Below, piece after piece: positions 8,234 through 16,697 of a DNA stretch of 48,885 bases. The stretch is taken from contig DASPNP010000081.1 of assembly GCA_035626475.1 (NCBI GenBank), positions 1 through 48,885 on the forward strand. Direction: 5' to 3'. Each line of letters begins with the position of its first letter. Position 1 is the first letter of the stretch. The stretch comes from DASPKT01 sp035626475. Lineage in GTDB: Bacteria > Pseudomonadota > Alphaproteobacteria > Azospirillales > Azospirillaceae. Under the pieces are notes generated by a model, which saw nothing but the letters and a program-made list of their open reading frames with translations, did no database searches and had not been told where the DNA came from. The position numbers and the translations under genes were made by a program.

Positions 8234-8680
8234 GTGCGCGTCCGTAGCCCGCAGGATCTGGTCGGCGGGGCGGCGCTGCTGCTGCTGGCGCTGATCGCCT
8301 GGTCGCAGATCGGGGAACTCCGGATCGGCACCGCCGCGCGCATGGGCCCGGGCTGGTTCCCGGCCGCGCTCTCGCTGATCGTCGGCGCCTTCGGGCTGGT
8401 GCTGGTGGTGCGCTCGCTGCGGCTGGACGGCCCGGCGCTGCAGCGCTGGCACCTGCGCTCCATGCTGCCGGTGCTGGCCGCCATCGTGCTCTTCGCCTTC
8501 ACCATCCGCAGCCTGGGGCTGGTGATCTCGGCGGCGCTGCTGGTGCTGGTCTCGTCCGCCGCGGCGCCCGACCTGCGCTGGCGCGACGCGCTGCTGTTCG
8601 GCGCCAGCCTGATCCTGTTCGCGGTGCTGCTGTTCCCGGTGGCCCTGGGGCTGCCGCTGCCGATCTGGCCGAGGATGTGA
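8234..8680 (+). CDS. tctB: Tripartite tricarboxylate transporter, small membrane subunit (TctB family)
   Basis: This is the small membrane component (148 aa) of a TTT-type secondary transporter, which takes up carboxylates using the ion gradient and a periplasmic receptor. Four hydrophobic segments can be seen: residues about 8-25, 40-60, 75-110 (double) and 118-140. The family signature GTAARMGPGWFPAALSLIVGAFGLVLV is split here across the second helix. The start is GTG with GGGAG upstream. The gene ends 4 bases before tctA. No regulator gene is adjacent. Confidence 0.9.
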   Translation: MRVRSPQDLVGGAALLLLALIAWSQIGELRIGTAARMGPGWFPAALSLIVGAFGLVLVVRSLRLDGPALQRWHLRSMLPVLAAIVLFAFTIRSLGLVISAALLVLVSSAAAPDLRWRDALLFGASLILFAVLLFPVALGLPLPIWPRM

Positions 8681-8684
8681 CGCG

Positions 8685-10193
8685 ATGGGCGACGTCTTCT
8701 CGAACCTCGCGCTGGGCTTCGGCGCCGCGCTGACCTTCCAGAATGTGGGGCTCTGCTTCATCGGCGCGCTGGTCGGCACGCTGATCGGCGTGCTGCCGGG
8801 CCTGGGGCCGATCGCCACCATCGCCATGCTGCTGCCCATCACCTTCACGCTCGACCCGCTGGGCGCGCTGATCATGCTGGCGGGCATCTATTACGGCGCC
8901 CAGTACGGCGGCAGCACCACGGCCATCCTGGTCAACATGCCGGGCGAGACCTCCTCGGTCGTGACCACGCTGGACGGCCACCAGATGGCGCGGCAGGGCC
9001 GGGCGGGAGCAGCGCTGGGCATCGCGGCGCTGGGCAGCTTCTTCGCCGGCACGGTGGCGACATTCCTGGTGGCGCTGGCCGGCCCGCTGCTGAGCCAGGT
9101 GGCGCAGAATTTCGGCCCGGCGGAGTATTTCGCGCTCATGGTGGTGGGCCTGGTCGGCGCCACGGTGCTGGCCAGCGGCTCGGTGCTGAAGGCCGTCGCC
9201 ATGATCATGGTCGGGCTGCTGCTGGGCACGGTCGGCTCCGACCTCGAATCCGGCGAACAGCGCCTGACCTTCGGCATTCCGCAGCTGGCCGACGGCATCA
9301 ACTTCACCACGCTGGCCATCGGCCTGTTCGGCGTGGCGGAGATCCTGCGCAACCTGGAGCACACGCAGGACCGCGGCGTGCTGGGGGCGAAGATCACCGG
9401 CCTGCTGCCGACCTGGGCCGACATCAAGCAGAGCTTCCCGCCGGTGCTGCGCGGCACCGCCATCGGCAGCGTGCTGGGCATCCTGCCCGGCAACGGCGCG
9501 GTGCTGGCGCCCTATGCCAGCTACACGCTGGAAAAGAAGATCGCGAAGGAGCCGCAGCGCTTCGGCCGCGGCGCCATCGAGGGGGTGGCGGGACCCGAGA
9601 GCGCCAACAACGCCGGCGCCCAGACCAGCTTCATCCCGCTGCTGACCCTGGGCATCCCGCCCAACGCCGTCATGGCGCTGATGGTCGGCGCCATGACCAT
9701 CCAGGGCATCATCCCCGGTCCCACCGTCATGGTGGAGAACCCCACCCTGTTCTGGGGCATGATCGCCAGCATGTGGATCGGCAACGCCCTGCTGGTCGTC
9801 ATCAACCTGCCGCTGATCGGCATCTGGGTCCGGCTGCTGCGCGTGCCCTACCGGCTGCTCTACCCCGCCATCCTGCTGTTCTGCTGCATCGGCGTCTTCA
9901 CGGTGAACAACAGCTTCGTGGACGTGCTGCTGGTCGCCTTCTTCGGGCTGGCCGGCTACGGGCTGATCAAGCTGGGGTTCGAGCCGGCGCCGCTGCTGCT
10001 GGCCTTCGTGCTGGGCCCGCTGATGGAGGAGAATCTCCGCCGCGCCTTCCTGATCGCCCGCGGCGACCCCAGCGTCTTCGTCACCCGCCCGATCAGCGCC
10101 GTGCTGCTGCTGATCGCGCTGGCGCTGCTGCTGATCGTGCTGCTGCCGTCCGTCCGCCGCGGCCGCGAGGAGGTCTTCCAGGAGGAGGATTGA
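8685..10193 (+). CDS. tctA: Tripartite tricarboxylate transporter, large permease subunit (TctA family)
   Basis: This 502-residue polytopic permease forms the transport path of the TTT system. The family hallmarks are GVLPGLGPIATIAMLLP near residue 30 and YYGAQYGGSTTAILVNMPG near residue 70. The C-terminal half repeats the fold, with GILPGNGAVLAPYASY and LTLGIPPNAVMALM. About eleven or twelve hydrophobic helices are visible. It is translationally close to tctB (4-base gap) and is followed by the receptor gene tctC. The substrate is a di- or tricarboxylate or a similar organic acid; sequence alone does not say which. Confidence 0.96.
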   Translation: MGDVFSNLALGFGAALTFQNVGLCFIGALVGTLIGVLPGLGPIATIAMLLPITFTLDPLGALIMLAGIYYGAQYGGSTTAILVNMPGETSSVVTTLDGHQMARQGRAGAALGIAALGSFFAGTVATFLVALAGPLLSQVAQNFGPAEYFALMVVGLVGATVLASGSVLKAVAMIMVGLLLGTVGSDLESGEQRLTFGIPQLADGINFTTLAIGLFGVAEILRNLEHTQDRGVLGAKITGLLPTWADIKQSFPPVLRGTAIGSVLGILPGNGAVLAPYASYTLEKKIAKEPQRFGRGAIEGVAGPESANNAGAQTSFIPLLTLGIPPNAVMALMVGAMTIQGIIPGPTVMVENPTLFWGMIASMWIGNALLVVINLPLIGIWVRLLRVPYRLLYPAILLFCCIGVFTVNNSFVDVLLVAFFGLAGYGLIKLGFEPAPLLLAFVLGPLMEENLRRAFLIARGDPSVFVTRPISAVLLLIALALLLIVLLPSVRRGREEVFQEED

Positions 10194-10248
10194 GCCCGCG
10201 CCGCGCCGCCCTAGTTCAACGCCACAACGACAATCCTTGGGAGGAACC

Positions 10249-11223
10249 ATGCGCTACAAGTCGTTCGCCTTCGCCGCGCTCGCCACGGTCATGGCCTGGT
10301 CCGGCGCCTCGGCACAGAACTTCCCGACCAAGCCCATCACCATGGTCGTGCCCTTCGCCGCCGGCGGGCCGACCGACACGGTGGCGCGCCTCATCGCCCA
10401 GAACATGAGCCAGACGCTGGGCCAGCAGGTTATCGTCGAGAATGTCGGCGGCGCCGGCGGCACCATCGGTGCCGCCCGCGTGGCGGGGGCGGAGGCCGAC
10501 GGCCATACGGTGCTGCTGCACCATATCGGCCAGGCCACCTCGGCCACCCTCTACCGGAACCTGAAGTACAAGCCGGCCGAGGATTTCGCGCCGGTCGGGC
10601 TCATCACCGACGTGCCGATGACCATCGTCGCCAAGAAGGACTTCCCGGCGAAGGACCTCAAGGAGCTGGTCGCCTACGTTAAGAAGAACCCGGACAAGGT
10701 CACGCTCGCCAATGCCGGCGTCGGCGCCGCCTCGCATCTCTGCGGCATGCTGATGATGCAGGCGCTGGGCGTGCAGCTGACGACCGTGCCCTACAAGGGC
10801 ACCGGCCCGGCCATGAACGACCTGGTCGGCGGCCAGGTCGACCTGATGTGCGACCAGACCACCAACACCACCAGCCAGATCAAGGGCGGGGCCATCAAGG
10901 CCTATGCCGTGACCACGCCGACCCGCGTGAAGTCGCTGCCCGACCTGCCGACCACCAAGGAGGCCGGCCTGACCGGCGTCGAGGTGGCGGTCTGGCACGG
11001 GCTCTACGCGCCGAAGGGCACGCCGCAGCCGGTGGTGGACAAGCTGTCCAAGGCGCTGCAGACCGCGCTGAAGGACCAGACGGTCATCACCCGCTTCGCC
11101 GAACTGGGCACCGAGCCGGTGGCCCAGGAGCGCGCCACGCCGAAGGTGCTGGGCGACTTCGTGAAGGCCGAGATCGCCCGCTGGCAGCCGGTCATCACCC
11201 AGGCCGGCGTCTACGCCGACTGA
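10249..11223 (+). CDS. tctC: Tripartite tricarboxylate transporter substrate-binding protein (TctC/Bug family)
   Basis: This is a periplasmic receptor (324 aa) that captures the ligand and hands it to TctAB. It has a Sec signal peptide (MRYKSFAFAALATVMAWSGASA). The Bug-family start of the mature domain is FPTKPITMVVPFAAGGPTD, followed by VIVENVGGAGG. GVGAASHLCG and VPYKGTGPAMNDLVGGQVD are the conserved loops around the carboxylate site. The ATG at 10249 was chosen because GGGAGGAA ends 2-3 bases before it and the signal peptide then begins correctly. The receptor gene is last in the operon (B-A-C) rather than first. A terminator follows. Confidence 0.95.
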   Translation: MRYKSFAFAALATVMAWSGASAQNFPTKPITMVVPFAAGGPTDTVARLIAQNMSQTLGQQVIVENVGGAGGTIGAARVAGAEADGHTVLLHHIGQATSATLYRNLKYKPAEDFAPVGLITDVPMTIVAKKDFPAKDLKELVAYVKKNPDKVTLANAGVGAASHLCGMLMMQALGVQLTTVPYKGTGPAMNDLVGGQVDLMCDQTTNTTSQIKGGAIKAYAVTTPTRVKSLPDLPTTKEAGLTGVEVAVWHGLYAPKGTPQPVVDKLSKALQTALKDQTVITRFAELGTEPVAQERATPKVLGDFVKAEIARWQPVITQAGVYAD

Positions 11224-11247
11224 TCGCCCCGCCGATCGGGACGGAAC

Positions 11248-11280
11248 GGGCCGCGCTCCCCCAGGGGCGCGGCCTTTTCC
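11248..11280 (+). terminator. Terminator after tctC
   Basis: A stem of GGCCGCG and CGCGGCC, with an inner CCCC/GGGG pairing and a small bulge, is followed by TTTTCCTTT. It is placed 25 bases after the tctC stop and between convergent genes, so it may serve both strands poorly; the T-run supports the plus strand. Confidence 0.82.
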
Positions 11281-11298
11281 TTTGCCGGGAGGGCGGCG

Positions 11299-12051
11299 TC
11301 AGCGCGCCTGCGCCTTGATGCGCTCCACGGTGCCGTCCGCCCGCATCGCGTCGAGCGCCTGCTGCAGCCGGTCGGCGCGGTCCGGCGGCACGGTGGTGGT
11401 GGAGAGCAGCATGAAGGCGTCGCTCGCGGAGACCGGCATGGGGTGGATCTCCAGCTGGTCGGTGAGGCCCAGCCGGCGGGCGAGGTGGGTCCCCACCGTC
11501 TCGCCCTCCAGGAAACCGTCCACCCGGCCGCGCGCCAGCATCGTCAGCCCGCCGGCGGAGCCGTTCGCTTCCATCAGGTTCGGCGCCAGCCGGCCGGACG
11601 CCAGCAGCGTCTCGTATTCCTGGCTGTAGCGCGAGCCGCGCTGGATGCCCAGCCGGAAGCGGGTGCCCGGGATGTCGGACAGGCTGGCGAGCGGCCAGCG
11701 CGCCGCCTCTCCCCGCCGGACATACAGCACGTTACGCCCGCCGCGCAGGGGTCCGACCAGCCGGCCCAGCGCCCCGCGCTCCTGCGTCGGCTGCACGCCC
11801 ACCAGCGCGTCCACCAGCCCGCTCTTCATCATGGCGATGGCGCGGACCCAGGGCATCTCCTGCCAGATGACGGCGCAGCCGACCCGGCGCGCCGCCTCCA
11901 CCGCCAGGTCATGGTCGATGCCGGCGGGGCCGTCGGGCGTGCTGATGAAGAAGGGCTCCCACGGGGTCCAGGCCATCCGCAGCGCGCAATCGGCCCGGGC
12001 GGCACCGGCCGGCAGCAGGACGCACAGAAGCAGCGCGGCGAGGCGGAGCAT
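11299..12051 (-). CDS. Periplasmic substrate-binding protein, family 3 (SBP_bac_3-like)
   Basis: This 250-residue exported protein resembles polar amino acid binding proteins. The signal peptide MLRLAALLLCVLLPAGAARA ends before DCALRMAWTPWEPFFI. It is followed by the typical PAGIDHDLAVEAARRVG and a Lys/Ser-rich MKSGLVDALVGVQPTQER strip. The closing segment is LQQALDAMRADGTVERI. No permease or ATPase genes are adjacent, so it may be an orphan receptor, a sensor partner or a cyclohexadienyl-dehydratase-like protein. The start at 12051 gives a clean signal peptide, although the upstream sequence CTTCCCCCC is a poor ribosome binding site. GTGTTAACAC (12072-12081) lies 22 bases upstream. Confidence 0.88.
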   Translation of the reverse strand: MLRLAALLLCVLLPAGAARADCALRMAWTPWEPFFISTPDGPAGIDHDLAVEAARRVGCAVIWQEMPWVRAIAMMKSGLVDALVGVQPTQERGALGRLVGPLRGGRNVLYVRRGEAARWPLASLSDIPGTRFRLGIQRGSRYSQEYETLLASGRLAPNLMEANGSAGGLTMLARGRVDGFLEGETVGTHLARRLGLTDQLEIHPMPVSASDAFMLLSTTTVPPDRADRLQQALDAMRADGTVERIKAQAR

Positions 12052-12208
12052 GGGGGGAAGACTCGACAGAGGTGTTAACACGTTCACACTGCCTGAGGCG
12101 CACGCAGGCTTGCAACATTCCCGTGCGGCCTTCGCCGCTGTCCCGGTCCGCTTGCCGCCCCCGCCGCGTTTCGCTAGGAAGGACCCCCGCCCTTCACCGG
12201 ACCTCTCC

Positions 12209-13384
12209 ATGACCGGCCCCGCCCCCGACAGCCCCGCCAAAGAGGGGCCCCTGGCCCTCTACCGCGCGCGGCGCAGCGCCGGCGCGCTGAAGTCCGACCC
12301 GGCGCAGGCGCTGGCGGCGGAGAAGCTGCAGAGCCTGTGGCACGCCCTGCTGGACTACCGGCCGGCGCTGGGTCATGTCGGCTGGCGGGCGCGGCTAGGG
12401 TTGGCTCGGCGGCCGGACCCGGCGCCGCAGGGGCTGTACATCTACGGCGATGTCGGCCGCGGCAAGTCCATGCTGATGGATCTGTTCTTCGAGACGGCGC
12501 CGGTGGAGCGCAAGCGGCGGGTCCATTTCCACCAGTTCATGCTGGAGGTCCACGCCCGCATCCATGAATGGCGCCAGTCGGTGCAGGCCAGGGAGAAGGG
12601 GGACGGGCCCTCCACCATCGGCGTCGACCAGGCGCTGCCCGAGCTGGCCCGCGCCATCGCCGAGGAGGCGTGGCTGCTCTGCTTCGACGAGTTCCACGTC
12701 ACCGACATCGCCGATGCCATGATCCTGGGCCGGCTCTTCACCGCGCTGTTCGAGCTGGGCGTGGTGGTGGTGGCGACCAGCAACTGGCCGCCCGACGACC
12801 TCTACAAGGACGGGCTGCAGCGCGACCGCTTCCTGCCCTTCATTGCGCTCCTGAAGGAGCGGCTGGACGTGCTGCATTTGGCGGGCGCCACCGACTACCG
12901 GCTGGCGCGGCTGAAGGGGCAGAAGGTGTTCCATTACCCGCTCGGCCGCGAGTCGAGCATCGCGCTGACCCGCGCCTTCCGCGACATGACCGACGGGGCC
13001 GAGGGCCAGCGCTGCCACCTGACCACCCAGGGCCGCCGGGTGGAGGTGCCGCGCGCCGCCCGCGGCGTGGCCTGGTTCCAGTTCGAGGATCTCTGCGTCA
13101 AGCCGCTGGGCGCCGCCGACTACCTCGCCATCGCCACCCATTTCCACACGGTGCTGGTCGACGGCATCCCCCGCCTGAAGGCCGAGGACCGCAACGAGGC
13201 CAAGCGCCTGATGATCCTCGTGGACGCGCTGTACGAGCACAAGGTCAAGCTCATCGCCGCCGCATCCTGCCCTCCGGAGCAGATCTACGCCGACGGCCCG
13301 CATGCGTTCGAGTTCCAGCGCACGGTCAGCCGGCTCATGGAGATGCAGGCGGAGGACTATATGGAGAGCGAGCACCTGACGTGA
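12209..13384 (+). CDS. zapE: AFG1/ZapE-type AAA ATPase
   Basis: This 391-residue P-loop ATPase belongs to the family that includes E. coli ZapE (division-associated) and mitochondrial AFG1 (quality control of respiratory subunits). Walker A is GDVGRGKS (residues 80-87). Walker B is LLCFDEFHVTD, followed by ADAMILGRLF and the sensor region VVVATSNWPPDDLYKDGLQR. The C-terminal family block HKVKLIAAASCPPEQIY is present. The start at 12209 gives the usual N-terminus; the open frame runs further upstream, but that sequence is proline/arginine-rich noise opposite the neighbouring gene. Proximity to mdh and suc genes is common in alphaproteobacteria. Confidence 0.95.
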   Translation: MTGPAPDSPAKEGPLALYRARRSAGALKSDPAQALAAEKLQSLWHALLDYRPALGHVGWRARLGLARRPDPAPQGLYIYGDVGRGKSMLMDLFFETAPVERKRRVHFHQFMLEVHARIHEWRQSVQAREKGDGPSTIGVDQALPELARAIAEEAWLLCFDEFHVTDIADAMILGRLFTALFELGVVVVATSNWPPDDLYKDGLQRDRFLPFIALLKERLDVLHLAGATDYRLARLKGQKVFHYPLGRESSIALTRAFRDMTDGAEGQRCHLTTQGRRVEVPRAARGVAWFQFEDLCVKPLGAADYLAIATHFHTVLVDGIPRLKAEDRNEAKRLMILVDALYEHKVKLIAAASCPPEQIYADGPHAFEFQRTVSRLMEMQAEDYMESEHLT

Positions 13385-13439
13385 GTGGAGGGGGCATGCC
13401 AGTGTCGCCGGACTTGCCGTCCGTGGTACCCTGGCCGCC

Positions 13440-14678
13440 ATGAAGGACGAGGCGCCCGGCCCCGACGGCCCCCCTGACATTCCCTCCGGACCCGGCGGCC
13501 CGGCGGTCAATTCCCGCGCCCTGATGGCCTACCAGAAGGCCAAGGACCGCGCGGCCGACCCCGACCCCTCGGTGCGGGCGGAGCTGGCGGTGCAGGTCGA
13601 TGTCCGGCCGGAACTGCTCTACTACCTCGCCGACGACGACGCGCCGGAGGTGCGCCGGGCGGTGGCGGCCAACGACGCCACGCCCCTGCGCGCCGTCGCC
13701 CGGCTGGCGCGCGATCCCGACCCGCAGGTCAAGGAGTTCCTGGCCGCCCGTCTCGGCCGCGCCCTGCCGGGGCTGTTGCCGGCCGAGCAGGCGGCGCTGC
13801 GCGACCTCGCCGTCCATGCGCTGGAGATGCTGGCCGCCGACCAGCTGGCGCGGGTGCGCGCCGCCGTCGCCAGCGCCATCGCCGACATCGACTGCGCCCC
13901 GCCGAGGATCGCCGTCACGCTCGCCCGCGACGTGGCGCGCGAGGTGGCGGAACCGGTGCTGCGGCTCTGCGCCGGCCTGTCGGACGAGGCGCTGCTGGAC
14001 CTGCTGGCGAGCCGGGCGGGGGAGGGCTGGGTGGCCGAGGCCATCGCCGCCCGCCGCGCCGTCTCGCGCCCGGTGGCCGAGGCCGTGCTGCGCGGCGGCG
14101 ACGCGGCCGCCGCCGCGTCGCTGCTGAACAATCCGGGCGCCAGCCTGCCGCCGCTGGGCACGCCCGGCCTGCCGCCGGACTTCGCCAGGCGCCTGTCCTC
14201 CTTCGTCGACGAGACGGTGCGCTGGGCGCTACGCCGCGACGGCGGCTTGGACGCCAGGGCCAGCGAGGAGATCAGCGACGCCGTGTCCCGCCGGCTGGAC
14301 TGGGCCCGCGACTATGTCCGCAAGGAACAGCCGGAGATGCGCGCCGCGCGCCTCTACGACGCCGGCCGGCTGACGGAGGAGGCGGTGTGGGACGCGCTCT
14401 CCTGGGGTGACCGCGCCTTCGTCCAGGCGGCGCTGGCGCTGCTGGCCCGCATCCCGCCGGAGATCGTGCGCAAGATGCTGGACAGCGGCAGCCCGCGCGC
14501 GGTGACGGCGCTGGCCTGGCGGGCCGGCCTGTCGATGCGCGGGGCACGGCAGCTGCAGGCCCGCGGCGCCGGCATCCCGCCGCGCAAGCTGCTGAACGCG
14601 CGGCATGGCGTCGATTACCCGCTGACGGAAACGGAATTGCTCTGGCAGCTCGAGTTCTTCGGGATCGCTGATTCGTAA
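13440..14678 (+). CDS. DUF2336 domain-containing protein
   Basis: This 412-residue, probably cytosolic protein is built of HEAT-like helical repeats of the DUF2336 family, found mostly in alphaproteobacteria. Visible repeat units include DPDPSVRAELAVQV, LADDDAPEVRRAVAAN and LARDPDPQVKEFLAARLG in the first 110 residues, with more helical pairs after. There is no signal peptide or membrane segment. The function is unknown; HEAT repeats usually bind proteins, and in related bacteria some DUF2336 proteins affect stress or cell-cycle signalling. The ATG at 13440 lacks a strong ribosome binding site, so the exact start is less sure. Confidence 0.88.
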   Translation: MKDEAPGPDGPPDIPSGPGGPAVNSRALMAYQKAKDRAADPDPSVRAELAVQVDVRPELLYYLADDDAPEVRRAVAANDATPLRAVARLARDPDPQVKEFLAARLGRALPGLLPAEQAALRDLAVHALEMLAADQLARVRAAVASAIADIDCAPPRIAVTLARDVAREVAEPVLRLCAGLSDEALLDLLASRAGEGWVAEAIAARRAVSRPVAEAVLRGGDAAAAASLLNNPGASLPPLGTPGLPPDFARRLSSFVDETVRWALRRDGGLDARASEEISDAVSRRLDWARDYVRKEQPEMRAARLYDAGRLTEEAVWDALSWGDRAFVQAALALLARIPPEIVRKMLDSGSPRAVTALAWRAGLSMRGARQLQARGAGIPPRKLLNARHGVDYPLTETELLWQLEFFGIADS

Positions 14679-14803
14679 GGAGGGGATGCGGGTTCGTGCC
14701 TTGCGGGGCGCGGGGAATCGCGCTAAGGACCCCACCGCGAGGGCAGGCGCAGGCACGTGGCCGGCGGCCCGCTCCAACCCGAAGAAATTCCGAGGACGCA
14801 CCC

Positions 14804-15763
14804 ATGGCACGCAAGAAGATCGCTCTCGTCGGCGCCGGCCAGATCGGCGGCACCCTGGCCCTGCTGGCCGGCCTGAAGGAGCTGGGTGACATCATCCTGC
14901 TCGACATTCCCGACGCGGAGGGCGTGGCCAAGGGCAAGGCCCTGGACATCGCCGAGGCCTCGCCGGTGGAGGGCTTCGACGCCCACTATTCCGGCACCTC
15001 CAACTATGCCGACATCGCGGGCGCCGACGTCGTCATCGTCACCGCCGGCGTGCCGCGCAAGCCGGGCATGAGCCGCGACGACCTGGTCGGCATCAATGCC
15101 AAGGTCATCAAGGCCGTGGGCGAGGGCATCAAGGCGAACGCGCCGGACGCCTTCGTCATCGTCATCACCAACCCGCTGGACGCGATGGTCGGCCTCATGC
15201 AGGAGGTCACCGGCTTCGACCCGGCCAAGGTCGTCGGCATGGCCGGCGTGCTGGACAGCGCCCGCTTCCGCTGGTTCCTGGCCGAGGAGTTCAAGGTCTC
15301 GGTCGAGGACATCACCGCCTTCGTGCTGGGCGGCCACGGCGACACGATGGTGCCGTCGGTGCGCTACTCCACCGTCGCCGGCATCCCGCTGCCCGACCTG
15401 GTCAAGATGGGCTGGACCACGCAGGAGCGCCTGGACAAGATCGTGCAGCGCACCCGTGACGGTGGCGCCGAGATCGTCGGCCTGCTGAAGACCGGCTCGG
15501 CCTTCTACGCCCCGGCCTCCAGCGCCATCGCCATGGCCGAAAGCTACCTGCGCGACAAGAAGCGCGTCCTGCCCTGCGCCGCCAAGCTGACCGGCCAGTA
15601 CGGCGTGGACGGCCTCTACATCGGCGTGCCGGTGATCATCGGCGCCGGCGGCGTCGAGAAGATCGTCGAGATCGAGCTGAACGCCGACGAGAAGGCCATG
15701 TTCGACAAGTCGGTCGACGCGGTCCGCCAGCTGGTCGAGGTCACCCGCAAGGTCGCCGGCTGA
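14804..15763 (+). CDS. mdh: Malate dehydrogenase
   Basis: This is the NAD+-dependent oxidation of malate to oxaloacetate, TCA cycle (319 aa, lactate-dehydrogenase-like type). The N-terminal Rossmann motif is GAGQIGG. The substrate-binding loop has VPRKPGMSRDDL, and the active-site His is in LGGHGDTMVP. The start at 14804 gives MARKKIALVGAGQIGG with GAGGA 7 bases upstream; the longer frame upstream is non-coding leader. The gene ends in a strong terminator, so despite the typical mdh-sucCDAB-lpd order it does not read through into sucC here, where about 3.9 kb of accessory genes intervene. Confidence 0.98.
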   Translation: MARKKIALVGAGQIGGTLALLAGLKELGDIILLDIPDAEGVAKGKALDIAEASPVEGFDAHYSGTSNYADIAGADVVIVTAGVPRKPGMSRDDLVGINAKVIKAVGEGIKANAPDAFVIVITNPLDAMVGLMQEVTGFDPAKVVGMAGVLDSARFRWFLAEEFKVSVEDITAFVLGGHGDTMVPSVRYSTVAGIPLPDLVKMGWTTQERLDKIVQRTRDGGAEIVGLLKTGSAFYAPASSAIAMAESYLRDKKRVLPCAAKLTGQYGVDGLYIGVPVIIGAGGVEKIVEIELNADEKAMFDKSVDAVRQLVEVTRKVAG

Positions 15764-15793
15764 CGTCGGCACCTACGGCCCCGAGTTGGAGAG

Positions 15794-15825
15794 CCCCGCC
15801 CGGGAGACCGGGCGGGGTTTTTCTT
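15794..15825 (+). terminator. Strong terminator after mdh
   Basis: A perfect 10-bp stem CCCCGCCCGG / CCGGGCGGGG with loop GAGA is followed by TTTTTCTTT. It stands 30 bases after mdh and just before the convergent PIN-toxin gene. Confidence 0.95.
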
Positions 15826-15834
15826 TGGGTGTCC

Positions 15835-16215
15835 TCAGGGACGAAGGGTCGCGATACCGTAGCTGGGCAGGCGCATGTCGGCCGTCACGAGGGTCAGCCC
15901 CTCCAGCTGTGCCTGGGCGATCAGCATGCGGTCGAAGGGATCGTCATGGTGACGCGGCAACGAGCCGGCGGCGATGCCATGAGCGGTGGTGATGTCGATC
16001 AGTCGAAAGCCCGCGGCGTCCGTCTGGACCTCGAACTCATCTACCGGGAAGTCCAGCTTGCCGAGGGTACGCTTAATGGCGATTTCCCAAGCTGTCACTG
16101 CGCTAACGAACACTTGGTTCTGTGGTGATCGGATGGCTGCCGACGCCACGGCTCCCAGCCTCTGATCTCCGGCCATCGACCAGAGATAGACATGGGTGTC
16201 GAGCAGCAGCCTCAC
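15835..16215 (-). CDS. PIN-domain ribonuclease toxin (VapC type)
   Basis: This is a 126-residue PIN-domain protein, toxin of a type II toxin-antitoxin pair; such toxins cut specific RNAs. The acidic active-site residues are recognisable: the first Asp in MRLLLDTHVYLW, a Glu in SAVTAWEIAIK, and Asp residues in DPFDRMLIAQAQ and VTADMRLPSYG. The start overlaps the antitoxin stop by 4 bases (ATGA), the classic arrangement for translational coupling. It lies directly behind the mdh terminator, in the accessory stretch between mdh and sucC. Confidence 0.93.
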   Translation of the reverse strand: MRLLLDTHVYLWSMAGDQRLGAVASAAIRSPQNQVFVSAVTAWEIAIKRTLGKLDFPVDEFEVQTDAAGFRLIDITTAHGIAAGSLPRHHDDPFDRMLIAQAQLEGLTLVTADMRLPSYGIATLRP

Positions 16216-16454
16216 GGACGCTCGCCCCGGAAGGCAGCCGCCATCTCCTCCGGCAGGGGATCGTCGAAATCGTCCCCTATCCGGATGCGACCCTTCAGCA
16301 GCCCCAGCTCTCTCGGCCGCGACTGCCCTTCCAGCGGCACAAGGCGCACCATCGGCCGTCCGGCCTTGGCGATGATGATCTCCTCGCCGCAGACGGCGCG
16401 GTCGACCAGTTGCGACAGGTTCGTCTTCGCCTTGTAGAGGTTGAAGGTCTCCAC
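16212..16454 (-). CDS. Type II antitoxin, Phd/YefM family
   Basis: This 80-residue antitoxin partners the PIN toxin downstream. The sequence VETFNLYKAKTNLSQLVDRA followed by GEEIIIAKAGRPMVRLVPL is the standard Phd/YefM DNA-binding fold. The acidic tail DDFDDPLPEEMAAAF would wrap the toxin. The GTG start at 16454 is chosen because AAGGAGG (16459-16465) lies 4 bases before it; a TTG nine codons upstream has no such site. It probably represses its own operon. Upstream, towards the glycoside hydrolase gene, the DNA is noticeably less GC-rich than its surroundings. Confidence 0.9.
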   Translation of the reverse strand: METFNLYKAKTNLSQLVDRAVCGEEIIIAKAGRPMVRLVPLEGQSRPRELGLLKGRIRIGDDFDDPLPEEMAAAFRGERP

Positions 16455-16589
16455 GGAACCTCCTTGGTCAAGCTTGGTCAAGTGTGGGGCTCCCTGTTCC
16501 GCGGGTCAAGGGAGCGCCGGCCCATCCCCGTCATCACAGTAATCCCCACCAACAACCCAATTTCGTCCCAAATTGCTCCTATCGATTTC

Positions 16590-16605
16590 TGTGACACCGG
16601 TCACT
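16590..16605 (+). promoter_or_regulatory. CRP-like operator candidate
   Basis: The sequence TGTGACACCGGTCACT matches the CRP-type consensus TGTGA-N6-TCACA except in the last base. Within it GTGAC-ACCG-GTCAC is a perfect inverted repeat (16591-16604). It lies 92 bases upstream of the glycoside hydrolase start and between two divergent units, so it could act on either. No RNA polymerase sites are clear next to it. Confidence 0.4.
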
Positions 16606-16697
16606 GATCCTGGACGAGGCTGCGGCTACAGCAAGTCATGCCGAATAGAGCGGGTGTCCGCCTATGCCGGATACCTCGAGACGATGGGAGCCTGGGG

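Noticed and set aside
8026..8505. Minus-strand frame between leuD and tctB
   Set aside because: It overlaps the tctB start and consists of Ser/Arg/Ala-rich sequence typical of an antisense frame.
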